Positions 45,440 to 54,846 of a DNA stretch of 64,000 nt are shown piece by piece. Positions within the stretch are counted from its first letter, which is position 1. Every line of letters begins with the position of its first letter. A model generated the notes under the pieces. The model had not been told where the DNA came from. It saw only the letters and a list, made by a program, of their open reading frames with translations, and made no database searches. The DNA is from Nocardioides gilvus. GTDB taxonomy: Bacteria > Actinomycetota > Actinomycetes > Propionibacteriales > Nocardioidaceae. The stretch spans positions 1 through 64,000 of the forward strand of contig NZ_QHKY01000004.1 of assembly GCF_003194605.1 (NCBI RefSeq), written 5' to 3'. The translations under genes were made by a program, and so were the position numbers.

Positions 45440-45597
45440 TGCCCCTGCGCCCCAGCCATCGGAAACGGTGGGGACGGACAACGGGGAGAATCTGGGAAGC
45501 CGGTGAAAATCCGGCACAGGCCCGCTGCGGTGAGCCGAGCACTCCGACAGGAGTGACTTGGTCAGTCCGAAGACCGGCCTCGCGACCAAGCCATCCA
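45440..45597 (+). promoter_or_regulatory. Cobalamin riboswitch for the chlID-cobA-cobO-cobBC-cobD operon
   Basis: Conserved elements on the plus strand: gggaagccggtgaaaatccg (about 45494-45513), then gcacaggcccgctgcggtgag (to about 45533), a short stem with actccgacaggagt (45541-45554), and gtcagtccgaagaccggc (about 45561-45578). It is the shorter type, lacking parts of the peripheral arms of the two upstream copies. A possible -10 (TATCGT) is at 45416-45421. It ends ~25 nt before the GTG of chlID and so probably hides the ribosome site when cobalamin is bound. Confidence 0.9.
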
Positions 45598-45621
45598 TGG
45601 CCTACGAGCGGGAGCCTCAAC

Positions 45622-47772
45622 GTGCCACTGAAGTACCCATTTTCTGCCGTCGTCGGCTGCGAGTACGACCCGACGACCGCCTCCGGTCTCGACGACATGG
45701 GCCTCGCCCTCGTCCTCACCTCGATCAGCCCCGCCATCGGCGGCGTCCTCGTGCGGGGCGAGAAGGGCACCGCGAAGTCGACCACTGTCCGCGGCCTGGC
45801 CGAGGTGCTGCCGTGGATCGACGTGCACGAGACCGACCGGTTCTCCGCCGATCCGCACGACCCGACGGCGACCTCGCCCGACGCAGCGTCGGGCACCACC
45901 GCAGTGGTCAGCCGTCCGGTGCGCCTGGTCGAGCTGCCCGTCGGCGCGACCGAGGACCGGGTGCTGGGTTCGCTCAACCTGGAGAAGGCGCTCACCGCCG
46001 GGGCCGTCGAGTTCGAGCCAGGACTGCTCGCCCGTGCCCACCGCGGCCTCCTCTACGTCGACGAGGTCAACCTGCTGCACGACCACCTGGTCGACCTGCT
46101 GCTCGACGCGGCCGCGACCGGACAGGTCACCGTCGAACGCGACGGGGTCTCGCTCGGCCACAGCGCCCGTTTCGTGCTGATCGGCACCATGAACCCCGAG
46201 GAGGGCGAGCTGCGCCCACAGCTCCTCGACCGGTTCGGCCTCACCGTCGAGGTCGCGGCACCGCGTGAGCCGGCGCTGCGCGTCGAGGTGGTGCGACGCC
46301 GCCTGGCCTTCGACCGCGACCCCGCCGAGTTCGCTGCGGCGTACGCGTCCAGCCAGGCCGAGCTGACTCGCCGCGTCGCCGAAGCCCGCGAGTGCCTCGA
46401 CGCGGTCACCCTCGGCGACGCCGCACTGCTCAAGATCGCCGAGGTGTGCGCCGCCTTCGAGGTGGACGGCCTGCGCGCCGACATCGTCACCGCGCGTACG
46501 GCGGTCGCCCACGCCGCGTGGGCCGGGCGTCGGTTCGTCACCCGCGGGGACATCCGGGCCGCGGCGCTGCTCGCGCTGCCGCACCGCCGGCGCCGCAATC
46601 CGTTCGATGCCCCCGGGTTGGACGAGGACCTGCTCGACCGGATCCTCGGCGACGACGAGCTGCCCGAACCGCCCGACCCCACCGACCCAGCTGACACCGA
46701 CCCCACGGGGACCGACGAGGGACCGTCCGACGACCCCGCGTCCCCTCCCGAAGACAGCCTGGACAACACCCCCGAGTCCGCCGACGAGCCCCACGACGCG
46801 CCCGCCGCCGTCGAGGACGCCCCTGACCTGGACACCCCGGGCCCCGCGACAGATCCCTCCGTAGCGGACCCCGAGCCACCCCTCGAGACGCCCGCACCCC
46901 CGCGAGCGCCCCAGCCGGACGGCCCCGGTGGCTGCACCACCGTCCAGGCCGAGCACGCCTACCGGCCACGTCTCTTCACCGTCGACGGCGTCGGCGAGGG
47001 CACTCCGGGGCGCCGCAGCCGGGCGCTCGGTGCCAGCGGTCGGCGCGTCGGCGCGTCTCCCGGCCACGGCTCCGCATCCGGCTCGGTGCACCTGGTCGAG
47101 ACCCTGCGGGCCGCCGCCGAACGGCACGCCGGCGGGCCCGCCGCGAGCGATCTGGCTGGGTCCCGAGGCCGCTTCACCCTGCATCCCGCCGACCTGCGCA
47201 CCGCCGTGCGCGAGGGGCGCGAGGCCAACCTGCTGCTCTTCTGCGTCGACGCGTCCGGCTCCATGGCGGCGCGGCGCCGGATGACCCAGGTGAAGACCGC
47301 GATCCTCTCGCTGCTCACCGATGCCTACCGGCGACGCGACAAGGTCGCCATGATCAGCTTCCGCGGAGCCGACGCCCACCTGACCCTGCCGCCCACCGGC
47401 TCGGTCGAGATCGCCGCCGCGCTGCTGGGCGACCTCCCGGCCGGGGGACGTACGCCGCTCGCGGAAGGGCTGCTGATGGCCGGCGCCGTCCTGCGTCGCG
47501 AACGCCTCCGCGATCCTCGACTGCGCCCGCTGCTGGTGCTCGTCACCGACGGCCGCGCCACCGCAGGCGCCGACCCGGTCGTACGTTCGCGCCAGGCCGC
47601 CGCGCACGTCGCAGCCCTGGGCGTGCCGAGCGTGGTCGTCGACTGTGAGGACGGGCCGCTGCGCTTCGGGTTGGCCCGCACGCTCGCGACCCACCTGCGC
47701 GCCGAGCACGTCCCGATGGCGCAGGTGAGCGCCACCGGACTGGTCGACGTCGTCTCCGGGCGGGTGGCGTGA
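45622..47772 (+). CDS. ChlI-ChlD fusion chelatase subunit (cobaltochelatase partner of CobN)
   Basis: A 716-residue AAA+/VWA fusion. The N-terminal ChlI/BchI-type AAA+ domain (1 to ~330) holds Walker A GEKGTAKST near 50-58 and Walker B GLLYVDEVNLL near 142-152. A highly acidic, Pro-rich linker covers ~350-440. The C-terminal VWA domain has MIDAS DASGSM near 545-550. In actinobacteria such fusions replace CobS and CobT and drive cobalt insertion with CobN into hydrogenobyrinate a,c-diamide. Location in the cobalamin region and control by a cobalamin riboswitch fit this role; no chlorophyll genes are present. GTG 45622 is preferred over ATG 45439, which would read through the riboswitch. Confidence 0.9.
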   Translation: MPLKYPFSAVVGCEYDPTTASGLDDMGLALVLTSISPAIGGVLVRGEKGTAKSTTVRGLAEVLPWIDVHETDRFSADPHDPTATSPDAASGTTAVVSRPVRLVELPVGATEDRVLGSLNLEKALTAGAVEFEPGLLARAHRGLLYVDEVNLLHDHLVDLLLDAAATGQVTVERDGVSLGHSARFVLIGTMNPEEGELRPQLLDRFGLTVEVAAPREPALRVEVVRRRLAFDRDPAEFAAAYASSQAELTRRVAEARECLDAVTLGDAALLKIAEVCAAFEVDGLRADIVTARTAVAHAAWAGRRFVTRGDIRAAALLALPHRRRRNPFDAPGLDEDLLDRILGDDELPEPPDPTDPADTDPTGTDEGPSDDPASPPEDSLDNTPESADEPHDAPAAVEDAPDLDTPGPATDPSVADPEPPLETPAPPRAPQPDGPGGCTTVQAEHAYRPRLFTVDGVGEGTPGRRSRALGASGRRVGASPGHGSASGSVHLVETLRAAAERHAGGPAASDLAGSRGRFTLHPADLRTAVREGREANLLLFCVDASGSMAARRRMTQVKTAILSLLTDAYRRRDKVAMISFRGADAHLTLPPTGSVEIAAALLGDLPAGGRTPLAEGLLMAGAVLRRERLRDPRLRPLLVLVTDGRATAGADPVVRSRQAAAHVAALGVPSVVVDCEDGPLRFGLARTLATHLRAEHVPMAQVSATGLVDVVSGRVA

Positions 47773-48557
47773 TGAGCTCGCTCGCACCCCTGCTGCCCGG
47801 CTCCGTGGCGCTGGTCGGCGGAGGTCCGGGCGACCCGGGCCTGATGACCGTCGCCGGACGCGCAGCCGTCGAGCAGGCCGACGTACTGCTCGTCGACCAC
47901 CTGGCCCCCGAAGGCGCACTGGCCTGGGCCCGGGAGGAGGCACTGGTCGTGGACGTGTCCAAACTGCCCCGCGGAGCCTTCACCCCGCAGGCGCGGATCA
48001 ATGAGCTCCTGGTCGAGCACGCCCGCGCGGGACGGCGCGTCGTCCGGCTCAAGGGCGGGGACGGCTTCGTCTTCGGCCGCGGGATGGAGGAGCTCCTTGC
48101 CTGCACCGAGGCGCAGGTGGAGGTCCGGGTGATCCCCGGCGTCACCTCATCGGTCGCCGTCCCCGCCCTGGGCGGCATCCCGGTCACGCACCGCGGGTTG
48201 GTGCAGGGGTTCAGCGTCATCTCCGGGCACGTACCCCCCGACCATCCCGACTCCACCCTCGACTACGCCGCCCTGACGCGCTCCGGCACGACGCTGGTCG
48301 TCCTGATGGGGGTCGCGACGCTGCCGGCCATCACCGCCGCCCTGCTCGACGCCGGCCTCGATCCGGACACCCCGGCAGCGGTCGTGGCCCGCGGTGGTCA
48401 CCCGGACCAACAGGTCGTACGCGCGTCCGTCACCGAGATCGCCACAGCGGCGGCTCACGTGGACCCGCCCGCCGTCACCGTCATCGGCGCGGTGGCGGCC
48501 TTCGCCACCTCGACCGACACCGCCACCGACACCCGCACTCTCGAAGAGGTCTTCTGA
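47769..48557 (+). CDS. cobA: Uroporphyrinogen-III C-methyltransferase
   Basis: A 262-residue SUMT that makes precorrin-2 with two SAM, the entry to the cobalamin path. VALVGGGPGDPGLMTVAG (13-30), RLKGGDGFVFGRG near 93-105, and PGVTSSVAVPALGGIPVTHRG near 121-141 are the family signatures. There is no attached CysG oxidase/chelatase domain. GTG 47769 or ATG 47772 starts it, both overlapping the chlID stop. Stop and start with cobO overlap as TGATG. Confidence 0.94.
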   Translation: MMSSLAPLLPGSVALVGGGPGDPGLMTVAGRAAVEQADVLLVDHLAPEGALAWAREEALVVDVSKLPRGAFTPQARINELLVEHARAGRRVVRLKGGDGFVFGRGMEELLACTEAQVEVRVIPGVTSSVAVPALGGIPVTHRGLVQGFSVISGHVPPDHPDSTLDYAALTRSGTTLVVLMGVATLPAITAALLDAGLDPDTPAAVVARGGHPDQQVVRASVTEIATAAAHVDPPAVTVIGAVAAFATSTDTATDTRTLEEVF

Positions 48558-49171
48558 TGCCCCAGGGTCAGCCGCTCACCGTCCCCGACGACGGCCTCAC
48601 CACCCGCCAACGCCGCAACCGACCCCTGCTGATGGTCCACACCGGGGATGGCAAGGGGAAGTCCACCGCCGCCTTCGGTCTCGCAATCCGGGGTTGGAAC
48701 CAGGGCTGGTCCATCGGGGTCTTCCAGTTCGTGAAGTCGGCCAAGTGGCGCATCGGGGAGCAGACCGTGCTCGAACGCCTCGGCCGTCTGCACGAGGAGA
48801 CCGGCGAGGGCGGCCCGGTGGAGTGGCACAAGATGGGCGCGGGCTGGTCCTGGACCAAGAAGCAGGGAGACACCGAAGACCACGCGCGTACCGCCGCCGA
48901 AGGCTGGCAGGAGATCAAGCGGCGTCTGGCCGCCGAAGCCCACGACCTCTATGTGTTGGACGAATTCGTCTACCCGATCGCCTGGGGGTGGGTCGACCTC
49001 GACGACGTGGTCACCACGCTGCGCGACCGCCCCGGTCGCCAACACGTGGTCGTCACCGGACGACGCGCCGCGCCCGAGCTCGTCGAGGTGGCTGACCTCG
49101 TCACCGAGATGACCAAGGTCAAGCACCCCATGGACGTCGGCCAGAAGGGCCAACGGGGGATCGAGTGGTGA
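48557..49171 (+). CDS. cobO: Cob(I)alamin adenosyltransferase, CobO/BtuR type
   Basis: Adenosylates the reduced corrinoid with ATP; 204 residues, cytosolic. The P-loop GDGKGKST is at 30-37, and VLDEFVYPIAWGWVD near 133-147 matches the family. The C-terminus has KHPMDVGQKGQRGIEW. The length is typical of the CobA/CobO (not PduO) type. It is coupled to cobA upstream and to cobBC downstream by overlaps. Confidence 0.95.
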   Translation: MPQGQPLTVPDDGLTTRQRRNRPLLMVHTGDGKGKSTAAFGLAIRGWNQGWSIGVFQFVKSAKWRIGEQTVLERLGRLHEETGEGGPVEWHKMGAGWSWTKKQGDTEDHARTAAEGWQEIKRRLAAEAHDLYVLDEFVYPIAWGWVDLDDVVTTLRDRPGRQHVVVTGRRAAPELVEVADLVTEMTKVKHPMDVGQKGQRGIEW

Positions 49172-51675
49172 GTCCGGCCGGCTCCGACGTCGCGGCGGCG
49201 ACCAGCCTGCCGCGCCTGGTCATCGCGGCGCCCTCGACCGGGCAGGGCAAGACCACGATCTCGACCGGTCTGATGGCGGCGCTGCGCGGTCGCGGGCTGG
49301 AGGTCTCGGGCCACAAGGTCGGCCCCGACTACATCGACCCCGGCTACCACGCCCTGGCCACCGGACGCCCCGGACGCAACCTCGACCCTCACCTGGTCGG
49401 TGAGGAGCGCATTGCCCCGTTGCTCCTGCACGGCGCGCGGGGTGCCGACGTGGCGGTGATCGAGGGCGCGATGGGGCTGCACGACGGCCGCCTCGGCACC
49501 GACGGCTTCTCCTCCACGGCGCACGTGGCCAAGCTGACGCGTACGCCGGTCGTGCTGGTCGTGGACATCTCTCGGATGTCGCGCTCCGTCGGCGCTGTCG
49601 TGGCTGGCATGGCTTCCTATGACCCGGACGTCGACGTCGTGGGCGTGATCCTGAACCGTGCCGGATCGGCGCGCAACATCGCGGAGGTCGAGCGCAGCCT
49701 GCGCCTCCCTGTCCTGGGGGTCGTGCCGGGCAGGGACGACATCTCGTCGCCCTCGCGCCACCTCGGCCTGGTCCCGGCGGGGGAGCGCCACGAGTCGGCG
49801 GAGACGGTCGAACGCCTGGGTGAGCAGGTCGGGCGTCACGTCGACCTCGACGCGCTGCTCGACGTTGCCCGGGGAGCGCCTGGCCTGACCGCCGTCGCTT
49901 GGGACCCGCACCGTGAGGTGCGCGTTGTCACCGCAGACGCGCCCGTGGTGGCCGTGGCCGGCGGACGGGCCTTCACCTTCGCGTACGCCGAGACCGAAGA
50001 GTTGTTGCGTGCGGCGGGCTGTCGCGTCGTCCACTTCGACCCGTTGCGCGACCCGGCGCTGCCCGAGGGCACCCGTGCTCTTCTGCTGGGTGGCGGGTTC
50101 CCCGAGGTCCATGTCCAGCAACTGTCCCGCAACCGCGTCCTGCTCGAGCAGGTCAGGGATGCGGTGAAGGCCGGGCTGCCCACCGTCGCCGAGTGCGCCG
50201 GACTCCTCTACCTCATCGACTCCTTGGACGGCTCCGCGATGGCGGGTGTGATCGGCACCAGTGCGGCGATGGGGGAGCGTCTGGTGCTGCGCTATCCGGA
50301 GGCGATCGCGGCGAGCGACAACCTGCTGACCCGCGCCGGGGAGCGGGTGCACGGCCATGAGTTCCATCGCACTGCGCTGACTGCACCTGCGCGCGGGTGG
50401 ACGCCCGCCTGGGAGATCGACGGCGAACTGATCGGGGCGGGCACCCCCACCCTGCACGCCTCCTACCTGCACACCCATTGGGCCGGACACCCGGTGATGG
50501 CGCGGCGACTGGCCGAGGCCGCGGCCCGCGCCACCCCGGTCACGGTGCGGGCGCCGTCGGCCACGGTCGTACGCATGCCGGCAGCCGATCCTGAAGTGAC
50601 CGGCGCTGCAGTTACCGATGTGACGGTGACCGACGTGGCCGTGACAGATCCACTGCTGCACCACGGTGACGTGGAGACCGGACATGGACTCGTCGACTTC
50701 GCGGTCAACGTGCACCCCGAGCCGCGTCCCGCCTGGCTGGAGAGCGCACTGCGCGACGGCGTCCAACGCTCGCTCACCTACCCGGACCCGACCCCGGCAC
50801 GCGCCGCCATCGCCGAGCTGCACCACCGTCGTCCCGACGAGGTCCTGGTGACCGCCGGAGCGGCGGAGGCGTTCGAACTGGTCGCCCGGTGGAAACCGTG
50901 GCGTCACGCGGTGGTCGTGCACCCCCAGTTCACCGAACCCCATGCGGCCCTGGAGCGGGCCGGCCACCACGTCACCGCGGTGCACTGCCGCCCCGAGGAC
51001 GGCTACCGACTCGACGCCTCTGCGGTGCCCGAGGACGCCGACCTGGTCATCCTCGGCAACCCGACCAACCCGACCGGCGTGCTGCACCCGGCCGAGGAGA
51101 TCCTCAAGCTGCGTCGTCCCAAACGGGTCGTGGTGGTCGACGAGGCCTTCATGGACGCGGTCGTCGACCCGAGCCAGTCACTGGCGGGGGACCGGCGCCG
51201 CGGCCTGCTCGTCGTACGCAGCCTGACGAAGCACTGGTCGATCCCGGGCATCCGCGCCGGCTACGTGCTCGGCAACGACCGGGTCATCACCGGCCTGGCC
51301 GCCAGACAGGTGCCCTGGTCGGTCTCCACACCGGCCATCGCAGCCGCGCTCGCCTGCACCGGCTCCGAGGCCGCGATCGAGGGCGCGCGTCGGGCCAGAC
51401 GGATCGCGCAGTGGCGCACCGCGCTGGTGGACGCCCTGCACCAGCGCGGCATCGAGGTCATCGGCTCCGAGACCTCTTTCGTGCTGGCCCGGCTGGGGCG
51501 CGGGACCCGGGAGAGGTTGCGTGACCACGGCGTGGCCGTGCGCCGGGCCGACACCTTCCCGGGTCTGGACGCGGAGTGGGCCAGGATCGCCGTCCGGCCA
51601 CCGGAGACGACTGCCCAGCTGCTGCGTGCGCTGGACGACGTACGCGCCGGCGCCTCGGCCGCGCTCGGCGCATGA
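49165..51675 (+). CDS. cobBC: CobB-CobC fusion: cobyrinate a,c-diamide synthase and CobC-like aminotransferase
   Basis: 836 residues. The CobB half (1 to ~460) amidates the a and c side chains with glutamine and ATP: P-loop APSTGQGKTT at ~22-31, GATase nucleophile C344 (VAECAGLLYL), and catalytic His near 435 (LHTHW). After a Val/Thr-rich linker (~470-500) comes a PLP-dependent CobC/HisC-like half (~500-836): NPTNPTG near 631-637 and Lys689 in SLTKHWSIPG as Schiff-base lysine. CobC makes or attaches aminopropanol phosphate. Such fusions put two distant steps of the path in one chain. GTG 49165 and GTG 49168 both overlap the cobO stop. Confidence 0.93.
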   Translation: MVSPAGSDVAAATSLPRLVIAAPSTGQGKTTISTGLMAALRGRGLEVSGHKVGPDYIDPGYHALATGRPGRNLDPHLVGEERIAPLLLHGARGADVAVIEGAMGLHDGRLGTDGFSSTAHVAKLTRTPVVLVVDISRMSRSVGAVVAGMASYDPDVDVVGVILNRAGSARNIAEVERSLRLPVLGVVPGRDDISSPSRHLGLVPAGERHESAETVERLGEQVGRHVDLDALLDVARGAPGLTAVAWDPHREVRVVTADAPVVAVAGGRAFTFAYAETEELLRAAGCRVVHFDPLRDPALPEGTRALLLGGGFPEVHVQQLSRNRVLLEQVRDAVKAGLPTVAECAGLLYLIDSLDGSAMAGVIGTSAAMGERLVLRYPEAIAASDNLLTRAGERVHGHEFHRTALTAPARGWTPAWEIDGELIGAGTPTLHASYLHTHWAGHPVMARRLAEAAARATPVTVRAPSATVVRMPAADPEVTGAAVTDVTVTDVAVTDPLLHHGDVETGHGLVDFAVNVHPEPRPAWLESALRDGVQRSLTYPDPTPARAAIAELHHRRPDEVLVTAGAAEAFELVARWKPWRHAVVVHPQFTEPHAALERAGHHVTAVHCRPEDGYRLDASAVPEDADLVILGNPTNPTGVLHPAEEILKLRRPKRVVVVDEAFMDAVVDPSQSLAGDRRRGLLVVRSLTKHWSIPGIRAGYVLGNDRVITGLAARQVPWSVSTPAIAAALACTGSEAAIEGARRARRIAQWRTALVDALHQRGIEVIGSETSFVLARLGRGTRERLRDHGVAVRRADTFPGLDAEWARIAVRPPETTAQLLRALDDVRAGASAALGA

Positions 51676-52601
51676 ACGCGTCACGGGCCCTGGGGCTGGT
51701 GCTGGGGTTCGTCGCGGACAGGCTTCTCGGCGACCCGCGCCGCGGCCATCCGGTCGCCGGGTTCGGCACTCTTGCTGCTCGACTCGAAGGCCGCCTGTAC
51801 GACGACTCGCGCGCCTGGGGGACGGCGTACACAGCCCTGCTCGTGGGTGGCTCCGCCGGGCTGGGGGTCGGCCTTGAGCGGCTCTGCCGTCACCGGCCGG
51901 GGTTGCATGTCGTGGTCACGGCCCTCGCCACGTGGACGGTGCTGGGCGGCCGGAGTCTCGAGCGCGAGGCGCTGGCGGTCCACCGGTTCCTGGCCGACGA
52001 CGACCTGGCCGGCGCACGTCACCGCCTCACCTACCTGGTCGGTCGCGACACGAGCAGCCTGTCGCCCGACGAGGTGGCGCGAGCGGTGGTCGAGTCCGTC
52101 GCGGAGAACACCTCCGACGCCGTCACGGCACCACTGGTGTGGGGCGCGGCGGCGGGAGTTCCCGGTCTCCTGGCCCACCGGGCGGCCAACACGCTGGACG
52201 CGATGGTGGGACACCGCAACCCGCGCTACGAACGTTTTGGGTGGGCCTCCGCGCGTCTCGACGATCTGCTCAACCTGCCGGGCTCGCGGCTGGCCGGACT
52301 GTCGGTGCTCGTGGCCGCACCTGGTCGAGCCGGTGCAGCGTGGCAGACCTGGCGGCGTGATGCCGCAAAGCACCCCAGCCCGAACGGCGGCGTGGTGGAG
52401 TCAGCGTTCGCCGGGGCTCTCGGGGTCACGCTGGGGGGCACCAACCAGTACGGAGACCGGCTCGAGCGCCGTCCCACCATGGGGGACGGGCCCGCTCCCA
52501 CGCGCGATGACATCCCCCGATCCACCGGCCTTGCAGGACGCGCGGGTGTGGTCGCCCTCGCCGCGGCCGTTGGAGTGGCCGCTCGGGGTCAGCGACCCTG
52601 A
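51672..52601 (+). CDS. cobD: Adenosylcobinamide-phosphate synthase (CobD/CbiB)
   Basis: A 309-residue membrane protein that joins adenosylcobyric acid to aminopropanol or its phosphate. Several hydrophobic segments, plus DRLLGDPRRGHPVAGFG near 14-30 and the conserved RDTSSLSPDEVARAVVESVAENTSD near 116-140. ATG 51672 overlaps the cobBC stop (ATGA). It is the last gene of the operon started by the third riboswitch and converges with cobK. Confidence 0.92.
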   Translation: MNASRALGLVLGFVADRLLGDPRRGHPVAGFGTLAARLEGRLYDDSRAWGTAYTALLVGGSAGLGVGLERLCRHRPGLHVVVTALATWTVLGGRSLEREALAVHRFLADDDLAGARHRLTYLVGRDTSSLSPDEVARAVVESVAENTSDAVTAPLVWGAAAGVPGLLAHRAANTLDAMVGHRNPRYERFGWASARLDDLLNLPGSRLAGLSVLVAAPGRAGAAWQTWRRDAAKHPSPNGGVVESAFAGALGVTLGGTNQYGDRLERRPTMGDGPAPTRDDIPRSTGLAGRAGVVALAAAVGVAARGQRP

Positions 52602-52612
52602 GCGAGCCCCAC

Positions 52613-53338
52613 TCAACGGTGCGACAGCACCCACTCCAGAGCCGGACCCACCGTGTCGACGACGAGCGCACGGGGGTCAGGCCTAGGCCGTTCGACGACC
52701 ACGACGGGGATGTCGAGCTCAGCGGCCGCCTGCATCTTGGGCCAGGTGTAGGTGCCGCCGGAGTCCTTGGTGACCAGCACGTCGCAGCGGTGCTCACCCA
52801 TCACCTCCAGGTCGCCCGCGAGCGTGTACGGACCACGGCTGGTCAGCAACCGCCATGACGGTGGCAGCGAGATGTCCGGCGCGTCGACCACCCGGGCCAG
52901 CACGTGCGCGTCGGTGAGGGCCGGGAGGAACCGGGCCAGCTCCTGGCGCCCGACGGTGAGGAAGGGGCGCTCGCCCAGCGAAGCCGCCAGCACGGCTGCC
53001 TCGTCGTGGGTGGTCACGTAGCGCCAGGCTGGGTCAGGCTCCCAGCCCGGCCGCTCGAACCGGAGCAGGGGGACCTGCTCGCCCGCGCAGGCCTCGACCG
53101 CGTTGGCGCTCATCCCACGCGCGAACGGATGGGTGGCGTCCACGACCAGGTCGTAGTCGACGAGTGCGCTCCGCAGCCCGGCCACGCCGCCGAATCCACC
53201 GATCCGCACCGGTCCCACCGGCAGTCGCGGCCGGTCGACCCGTCCCGCCAGCGACGAAGTGACGTCGACGTCGGCCTGCACGAGCAGACTCGCGAGGTCA
53301 CGCGCCTCCGCAGTGCCGCCGAGCAGCAGGACCTTCAT
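52613..53338 (-). CDS. cobK: Precorrin-6A reductase
   Basis: NADPH-dependent reduction of precorrin-6A to 6B, 241 residues. N-terminal [16 protein letters not shown] (4-19), [14 protein letters not shown] near 68-81, and [16 protein letters not shown] near 190-205 identify CobK/CbiJ. Cytosolic. It overlaps cobQ by 4 bp and ends the operon driven by the fourth riboswitch. Confidence 0.94.
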   Translation of the reverse strand: MKVLLLGGTAEARDLASLLVQADVDVTSSLAGRVDRPRLPVGPVRIGGFGGVAGLRSALVDYDLVVDATHPFARGMSANAVEACAGEQVPLLRFERPGWEPDPAWRYVTTHDEAAVLAASLGERPFLTVGRQELARFLPALTDAHVLARVVDAPDISLPPSWRLLTSRGPYTLAGDLEVMGEHRCDVLVTKDSGGTYTWPKMQAAAELDIPVVVVERPRPDPRALVVDTVGPALEWVLSHR

Positions 53339-54846
53339 CGCTGACCTTCCCTGGCGAGCGCGGGCCTGGCGAGCGCGGGCACGGCCAGGATCGGGAGGGA
53401 GTCAGGTGCGCCATCCCGGGCCAGGGCGAGCAGGGCATCGACGTCGAGGTGTGCTTCGACGAGGTCGGCGAGGAGCTCCATGCGACGCTCGCGGGCGGCC
53501 GGAAAACTGACGCCCGACGGAGCGAGTCCCGCCACCTCGGCGAGGAAGGCGGCCCGGAACGCGTCGCCCTCGAGGCTGCCGTGCCACATGGTGCCGAAGA
53601 CCTGAGCCGTGCGTGCCCCGCCGAGGAACTCCTCGGCACCGTCGTCGCGGGTGATCCGTCCGTGATGGATCTCGTAGCCCTCGGCGGGTGCGCCGAGAGC
53701 TGCGCCGGACGGCAGACGCAGCGCCTTCTCGGCGGCGAAGGCGGTGGCCACGGGCAGCAGGCCGAGTCCCTCGGCGTACGCACCGACCGCGCCCTCGACG
53801 CCGTCGGGGTCACGGATCTCGCGCCCTAACATCTGGAAGCCGCCGCAGATGCCGAGCACCGGCCGCCCCGCCGCGGCGTGGGCGGTGATCGCGGCGTCGA
53901 GCCCGCGCGTACGCAACCAGGCCAGGTCGGCGAGCGTGGCCCGGGTGCCCGGTAGCACCACGAGGTGGGCATCAGCCAGGTCACGCGGGTCGGAGACGAA
54001 GACGACGTCGAGGTCGGGCTCCAACCCGAGCGCGTCGACGTCGGTGAAGTTGCTGATCCGGGGGAGTCGTACGACCGCCACCCGCACCCGCGCCGCCGTG
54101 CGGGTGCGCCGCCCCTCCAGGTCGAGAGCGTCCTCGGAGTCGAGCCACAGATCCGGGTGCCACGGCAGCACGCCGTGGACCGGCCGGCCGGTGAGCGCTT
54201 CCAACCGCACCAGCCCCGGACGCAGCAACCCCAGGTCTCCACGGAACTTGTTGACCACGAAGCCCGCCACCAACGCCTGGTCGGCGGGCTGGAGCAGCGC
54301 GAGCGTGCCGAACATCGCCGCGAAGAGCCCGCCACGATCGATGTCACCCACCACCACCACCGGGAGGTCGGCGTGCCGTGCCAGCCCCATGTTCACGTAG
54401 TCGCTGGCGCGCAGGTTGATCTCGGCCGGGCTCCCTGCCCCCTCGGCCACCACCACGTCGAAGCGGGCGGCGAGATCGTCGTACGCCGCGTGGGCGGCCC
54501 GCGCCAGGTGCCGGCGTCCGGTGGCGAAGTCGCCCGCCGACACCTCGCCGGCGGGTTGACCCATCACCACGACGTGGCTGCGGTGGTCCGACCCCGGCTT
54601 GAGGAGCACGGGATTCATGGCCGGCTCAGGGGTCACCCGGGCGGCGAGCGCCTGCACCCACTGGGCCCGGCCGATCTCTGCGGGGCTCCCGTCGCGGTCG
54701 AAGCAGACCATCGAGTTGTTCGACATGTTCTGTGCCTTGAAGGGCGCCACCGAGACCCCGCGGCGGGCAAACGCGCGGCACAGACCCGTGGTGACGACCG
54801 ACTTCCCGGCGTCCGACGTGGTGCCGGCGACCAGCAGTCCACTCAT
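53335..54846 (-). CDS. cobQ: Cobyric acid synthase
   Basis: Amidates side chains b, d, e and g of adenosylcobyrinate diamide with four glutamines; 503 residues. P-loop GTTSDAGKS at 8-16, [11 protein letters not shown] near 35-45, and [12 protein letters not shown] near 125-136. GATase nucleophile C334 in [11 protein letters not shown] and catalytic His in TMWHGSLE near 417. ATG 54846 gives the canonical N-terminus; upstream frame is shadow of cobF. It overlaps cobF upstream and cobK downstream. Confidence 0.95.
   Translation of the reverse strand: MSGLLVAGTTSDAGKSVVTTGLCRAFARRGVSVAPFKAQNMSNNSMVCFDRDGSPAEIGRAQWVQALAARVTPEPAMNPVLLKPGSDHRSHVVVMGQPAGEVSAGDFATGRRHLARAAHAAYDDLAARFDVVVAEGAGSPAEINLRASDYVNMGLARHADLPVVVVGDIDRGGLFAAMFGTLALLQPADQALVAGFVVNKFRGDLGLLRPGLVRLEALTGRPVHGVLPWHPDLWLDSEDALDLEGRRTRTAARVRVAVVRLPRISNFTDVDALGLEPDLDVVFVSDPRDLADAHLVVLPGTRATLADLAWLRTRGLDAAITAHAAAGRPVLGICGGFQMLGREIRDPDGVEGAVGAYAEGLGLLPVATAFAAEKALRLPSGAALGAPAEGYEIHHGRITRDDGAEEFLGGARTAQVFGTMWHGSLEGDAFRAAFLAEVAGLAPSGVSFPAARERRMELLADLVEAHLDVDALLALARDGAPDSLPILAVPALARPALAREGQR

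Noticed and set aside
45562-47943. Long minus-strand open frame opposite chlID
   Set aside because: Shadow frame; the plus strand has clear AAA+ and VWA motifs.
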